Assembly: GCA_007026445.1 (NCBI GenBank)
Contig: VDMD01000046.1
Coordinates: forward strand, 163,560 to 227,559
From: Schizophyllum amplum
Lineage: Eukaryota; Basidiomycota; Agaricomycetes; Agaricales; Schizophyllaceae
Length of the DNA stretch: 64,000 bases
Direction: 5' to 3'
The first letter of the stretch is position 1. Each line of letters begins with the position of its first letter. Below, one piece after another: positions 59,891 through 64,000 of the stretch. Made by a program: the position numbers and the translations under genes. The notes beneath the pieces were generated by a model. It saw only the letters and a program-made list of their open reading frames with translations, did no database searches and was not told the origin of the DNA.

Positions 59891-60371
59891 GATGGAGAGG
59901 GGAGATACGAGTGGGAACAGGGACCCTGCACCATTGTCTTATAAGTATGAGGGCTCCGGATCAGACAGAGCGCCGCCGACAGACAGCGTCAACGGGCAGT
60001 TGACGGAAGTAAGGTTCCCAACCTATTGGGCCGCGCCCGCATTGGCACTGGAGGTCCGTGCAGAGTCCATCACGGTATGGGACGCAAGGAATCGGACAAT
60101 GTTGAGATGCTGATGCAAAGATATGATTTGGAAAGGTGACGCAAAAGAAGAAGAGATGTCCATAGGTGTGGTTGAGTCCATAGGAATGGGATGAGATGAC
60201 CAGCGATGACGGTCGTTCCGAGCGTGGATGGTAAGTAGGACCTTGAGTCCGAAGTAAGTATGCATAAATAAGAAGGTAGCATCGGGGTCGGCAATGAGGG
60301 ACTTGAGCCAGAGCAAGTGTGATTAGCGATGAAAACTTTCGGAATAACGTACGGGTAGCAAAAGAAAGCGG
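59891..60371. other. Intergenic, nothing recognised
   Basis: No family resemblance on either strand between the carboxylesterase relic and the next hypothetical gene. Confidence 0.4.
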
Positions 60372-60971
60372 TCAGAAAAGCAGTTTGGAGGAAGGACGGG
60401 CGGACCGTGCAAGCGCGGAAGAAAGGGAACTGCGTTCCCGGGTATCCGTATGGTAGGCTTCAGAGAATAACTGGGGTGCATAGTCATCGACCGCAAGGGA
60501 CGATTCATCGAGGTCGCTCTCGGCGGACGACGACGGGACCTCCGGAATGGCGTACAGCGGACGCTTAGGAAACCGTGCAGGTCGTAGGAAGTTGAGCGGG
60601 CTGACCGTGCGAGGACGGGTCTGCAGCTGCGATGCGGCGGCCGCGATCGAGCGTGCAGTTGCCGAGCTAGAGGACCTAGCGCGAGCCGCCGGCTTGGCCT
60701 GAGCCATAGACGGCAGCCCCAAGCCGAGGCCTGCAGCACCTTTCTTGCTTCGGGGAGGCGCACCGGCACCAGCGCGTGGGTTGGTGGTAGCCATTTCCTG
60801 TGCCGAGGGCTGGGAGTCTCGCGAGCATGATGTCGGCGGTGTTGCCTGAGGCGATCGGCGAATAGCAGAGGGTAGGCCGAGTCCTAGCCCCAGAGGACGC
60901 TTCTTGTGGGAGGTAGGCATTGATGATATGGGTATCGAGTGTTCGGAGTGAGTGTTGGTGGAGGAACGCAT
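60372..60971 (-). CDS. Hypothetical low-complexity protein with duplicated GLGLGLPS motif
   Basis: This single frame of about 199 residues begins MRSSTNTHSEH; a later Met (MPTSHKK at 60920) is an equally possible start. Two copies of a short element, KKRPLGLGLGLPS and KKGAAGLGLGLPS, lie in the first half. A Ser/Ala-rich stretch, SPLNFLRPARFPKRPLYAIP and an acidic SSSAESDLDESS follow. It ends RPSSKLLF. No known domain is recognised and the protein looks largely disordered. It may be only one exon of a larger gene. Function unknown. Confidence 0.5.
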   Translation of the reverse strand: MRSSTNTHSEHSIPISSMPTSHKKRPLGLGLGLPSAIRRSPQATPPTSCSRDSQPSAQEMATTNPRAGAGAPPRSKKGAAGLGLGLPSMAQAKPAARARSSSSATARSIAAAASQLQTRPRTVSPLNFLRPARFPKRPLYAIPEVPSSSAESDLDESSLAVDDYAPQLFSEAYHTDTRERSSLSSALARSARPSSKLLF

Positions 60972-61707
60972 GGAGCATGTAACCGAGGCTTGTTCGGTAG
61001 GATGACAGGTCAAGGTGAGTGAGGTGCTTGAGGAGGATATGCAGCGCTTCAGGAGGTGTCAGAAGGCTTCTAGATGCAAGGCAAGGTGCCGTACCTGGAG
61101 CAGCGTAGCCTCAGACGACGGGTGTATGGTATTGTCCACTACTGGGGTAGTATGTTGCAAGAATGCATTCAGTTGTCCAAAGATCGGGTGTGGGTACCGT
61201 TGCTGGGCTTCACAGAAGTCAGTGACAAGCCAAAAGAAAGTAGTGATACTCTGCACACACCTAACCCAAGCGACGGAAATGTCCACCCCGCGATCGGTGA
61301 ACCTTGTAGACGCGACTGTATTGACTGGAAGAAGGCCTGCATAGGGAACGCGTTTTGGGGTATTATGTCTGTAGCAGATCAACTGCACGTAGAGATGGAA
61401 GAAAAGGAGAAAAAGGCGCAGGCTCCGCTTCCAGACGCGCCGCGTCCAGGTCAAGGTGATTGTTCGAACACAAAGACTAGCAGTAACGTAACGCCTTGCG
61501 GGGAGATGTGACCCATTGCTCCTGTGCACGTGGCTCATCATGTGATTGTTGTTCGACTTGTTCAGCGGCACGAATGGTTCATGGCTGGTCACACTGACCT
61601 GCTACGGACTAAATAATTGACTGTATAATTGATACTCACTCGTAGGCGTACCGAATCAGACGGTCTGACCTTGAGCGGCAAAAATAAAGGAAGAACAGTC
61701 AAAAAGC
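60972..61707. other. Intergenic, nothing recognised
   Basis: Short open frames in both directions (for example 61074-61511 plus) lack family resemblance. Confidence 0.35.
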
Positions 61708-61805
61708 TGCATCAGCCGGGAGTCGAACCCGAGGCTAGAGCATTGTATTGCCTTGCGGCAACCCAATGATGGGAAGCTCCAATGTTACCGTTACACCACT
61801 GATGC
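61708..61805 (-). tRNA. tRNA-Gly(CCC) with an intron of about 25 bases
   Basis: On the minus strand it starts GCATCAGTGGTGTAACGG. The D arm has GTGTAACGGTAACAT, the anticodon stem GGAGC pairs with GCTCT, and the loop TTCCCA gives CCC at 34-36. A roughly 25-base intron follows, then the T arm CGGG TTCGACT CCCG and the end CTGATGC plus A. Confidence 0.88.
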
Positions 61806-62100
61806 TTGTTATAGAGAAAACTGACAGCAAAAAGTGCAGACACAACGCAGAGCAAAGCAGATCACGGACGAGGAGGAAGGGGCGCGGCACCTGTCATCAC
61901 GTCGCAGACACTCATGATGCGGCGGAAGCTTCCGCGAATGTATGTTTGACAGCTCCCCCGGACCCTCGGGCCTCGAGAAGATTTCTGGCATGACTTTCAG
62001 AACCACACAATGGTTCACGACTAGTTAATTGCTCTCGAGTTCGCAGCGCAACAGGACAGGCAAACGGAGGAGCTGAATGTTGCCATGTGATATCACGAGC
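61806..62100. other. Intergenic, nothing recognised
   Basis: Spacer between tRNA-Gly and the 3' end of the monooxygenase gene. No coding frame is supported. Confidence 0.4.
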
Positions 62101-63889
62101 TTATGAGCATCCGCTGGCGTCCCCCGACAGAACCTTTGCCGCTTCCGCGTCCCACTTACGCGCAATCGCGTGCCTCGGCCACAGATATCCGTCCCAGATA
62201 CCGTGCCCCAGCCTCATCAATCGGTCCGGCTCCGTATGCATCGACGAGCTCGCTTCAACGAGAGACAGGTCTTGGCCCTCCTCATTGAAGTCGTAGAACA
62301 GCGTCTGCAGCCGCGAGCGTGCCTGCGCGAATTAGCCAACGGTGGGCGGAGGCGGTTGTACAGTGCTGAAGGCTCTGCGGAGAGGATCTCGAGCGGCCCT
62401 TTATCCTGAACATAGGCGAGGATTTTCGCGATATAATAGGCGTCCTGAGCGGGGTCAGCGTTTGGGAATGCACGCAGCGAAGGAAAAATACGAACTTCAA
62501 TTCCTTGTCCTGCTCCCGCTCCTGTCCTGCTCCCGCTCCAAGATGCGGGGTCATTGCATGTGCCTACATCGTGCTTGAGATTACGCTGCTGAAAGTGGGT
62601 GACCAGGACTTACTGCGTCACCAAGCAGGAAAACACCATCATCAGCCCAAACGTCGAGGGGCTTGACGGTGAGGATCGCCCAATGCTTAGGACTCGACTA
62701 ATTAGGCGAAAGAGGTCATTGACCGCACGTACACCGAGCAAGGCCTTCACTTCAGGTTCCCAATCTTTATATCTTATCAGAACTTCCTCCGTGGTCGAGA
62801 CACCGATTTGAGAGCCGGAGAAGGGCGCGTTTTCTTTCGAAATATCGCTGTAGAAAGGCGCGACATTGATGAGGCTCCCCTGCTGTACGGGATACGTGAC
62901 GATATGCTGAAGAGAGATGTTAGTTATGCAGTCTGGAAGCCGAATGTGCCTGCAGACCATGTTCTTCCCGCAATACTGACAGAGCTCGTCAGTGCGCCCT
63001 AACGGAAGGTCCAGGCAGAGACGCATACCTGATGCGGCTGCGTCGCAGCGGGATGGTTCGGCCAAACTTCCATCAATCTATCGACGGGGACTAGATCGCG
63101 ATACACGCAAGTGCCGCTGAAGACCGCGTCGACAGACTCCAAGTACTCCGACCTGCCGGTTTTCTGCGCCAGTCGAGGCAAAAAATTGTGGCGAACAGCG
63201 GAAGCTACGCCATCGGCGCCGAAGAGCAGATCACACTGCGCCTCTTGTCCGCCGCGAAACTTGAGCATGATTTTCCTGCTGCATCGTCGTCGGGATATGA
63301 GTAGCTTTCTAGACGATGGGCAAGGTGGAACTTGACATCCTTCGAGATGTGCTTCAGGAAAACTTCCTGGATGCGGGCACGGTGCAGCAAGAGCATGCGT
63401 CCTGACCGTAGGTTAGATCGGCATAGTATACGCGCAGGCGGTCGTTAGGCTCACCATTTCCATCCGACTCCATATGAGCCTCATAAAAGGTCTCGCCTTC
63501 TGGTTGGTCGCTCTTTCGGTAGGTGAATCCTGTAACTTAGATGAGCAGGGCATGTAGCTCGTGATGTAGCTGATAAGCTTACGAGTTGGCGTGTCATATT
63601 CGTCACGGAGCGCTTGAAAGTCCTCGCCCATACCCATGTCGCTGAGTAGGTCGAGTGTCCGCTGCCAGATTCCGATACCGGCGCCGACCTGCGTGATTTG
63701 CACGGCGGACTCGTAGATGTGAACTTCGAAGTCGCCCATCTTGCAGAAGCGCTGCATAGCAAGGACAAGGGCCATGCCAGAGATGCCACCGCCTCTAAAA
63801 CATGGAGGTCAGCAGAATGCGCACCGGAGCTATAAATAAAGGACGTACACGATGGCGACCTTGATCTTGCGAGAATTGGGAGTGTTCAT
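62101..63889 (-). pseudogene. FAD-dependent monooxygenase (salicylate hydroxylase-like), disrupted near the 3' end
   Basis: Flavoprotein aromatic hydroxylase family. Exons from 63889 give MNTPNSRKIKVAIV joined to GGGISGMALVLAMQ (FAD-binding GxGxxG), YRKSDQPEGETFY, LLHRARIQEVFLKH, LLFGADGVASAVRHNF (DG motif), a tiny 18-base exon YCGKNM, HIVTYPVQQGSLINVA, VKPLDVWADDGVFLLGDA and AHAMTPHLGAGAGQ (second FAD-binding motif). Just there a 17-base string (GGAGCGGGAGCAGGACA) is duplicated in tandem, shifting the frame before GIEDAYYIAKIL. A further apparent frame change lies near 62325, before LQTLFYDFNEEG. The rest of the family sequence continues to a stop at 62101. Most likely a recently inactivated gene, or a sequence error at each place. 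Confidence 0.8.
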
Positions 63890-64000
63890 GACGGTCGTGT
63901 TGTAAGACGTTGAGAGGAGTACTTCTCGGGCTTATAAGGCCCCTACGCTGCATACGCGTCCGCGGTAGCAAGCCCGTGCTTCACGCGATGTTGAGCGGAC
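63890..64000. promoter_or_regulatory. Promoter side of the monooxygenase gene
   Basis: The last 111 bases lie upstream of the start at 63889. A TTATAAG-like string (minus strand CTTATAAGC near 63930) about 45 bases upstream could be a TATA box. Confidence 0.35.

Overview
This is a eukaryotic nuclear window, most likely from an agaricomycete (mushroom-forming) basidiomycete. The genes carry many introns of about 45 to 65 bases with GT-AG ends, tRNA genes have introns next to the anticodon, and there is a split histone H3 gene. Lineage-typical families are present: F-box-like proteins opening with LPQELKD, MYND-finger proteins ending in QWWDRGGH, type-B carboxylesterases and GH28 pectinases. 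I cannot name the species.

Layout. 0.9-2.8 kb: first of three MYND-finger paralogues. 3.1-5.3 kb: malic enzyme with an apparent one-base frameshift. 5.7-7.6 kb: class II DAHP synthase. 10.4-12.3 kb: MFS transporter, divergent from MYND paralogues two and three (12.6-17.0 kb). 17.5-19.6 kb: two-finger C2H2 protein with tandem repeats. 20.7-24.8 kb: tandem F-box-like genes, the middle one broken. 25.3-28.7 kb: secreted alpha/beta hydrolase (copy A) with a 1.3-kb intron. 29.2-31.5 kb: a fold-back element and a gene split by a 794-bp terminal-inverted-repeat element. 31.6-32.8 kb: a fourth F-box-like gene. 33.8-36.0 kb: carboxylesterase. 37.4-43.9 kb: a large inverted duplication carrying convergent hydrolase copies B and C. 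45.2 kb: small membrane protein. 46.8-47.6 kb: histone H3. 47.8-50.5 kb: GH28 pectinase. 51.2-56.1 kb: RNA-silencing RNA-dependent RNA polymerase. 56.2-57.3 kb: NmrA-like protein. 58.3-61.0 kb: two small hypothetical genes and a carboxylesterase relic. 62.1-63.9 kb: FAD monooxygenase with a disruptive 17-bp duplication. Five intron-containing tRNA genes are scattered through the window (three Gln, one Arg, one Gly).

How it fits together. The window mixes housekeeping genes (H3, malic enzyme, DAHP synthase, RdRP, tRNAs) with expanding lineage-specific families. It looks like a mosaic of genes shaped by local duplication, inversion and small mobile elements, with no operon-like pathway cluster. 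Several family members are decaying (F-box copy 2, the split gene, the carboxylesterase relic, and probably the monooxygenase and malic enzyme). Exon boundaries were traced by eye from splice signals, reading phase and family conservation. They are models, not transcript-supported structures.
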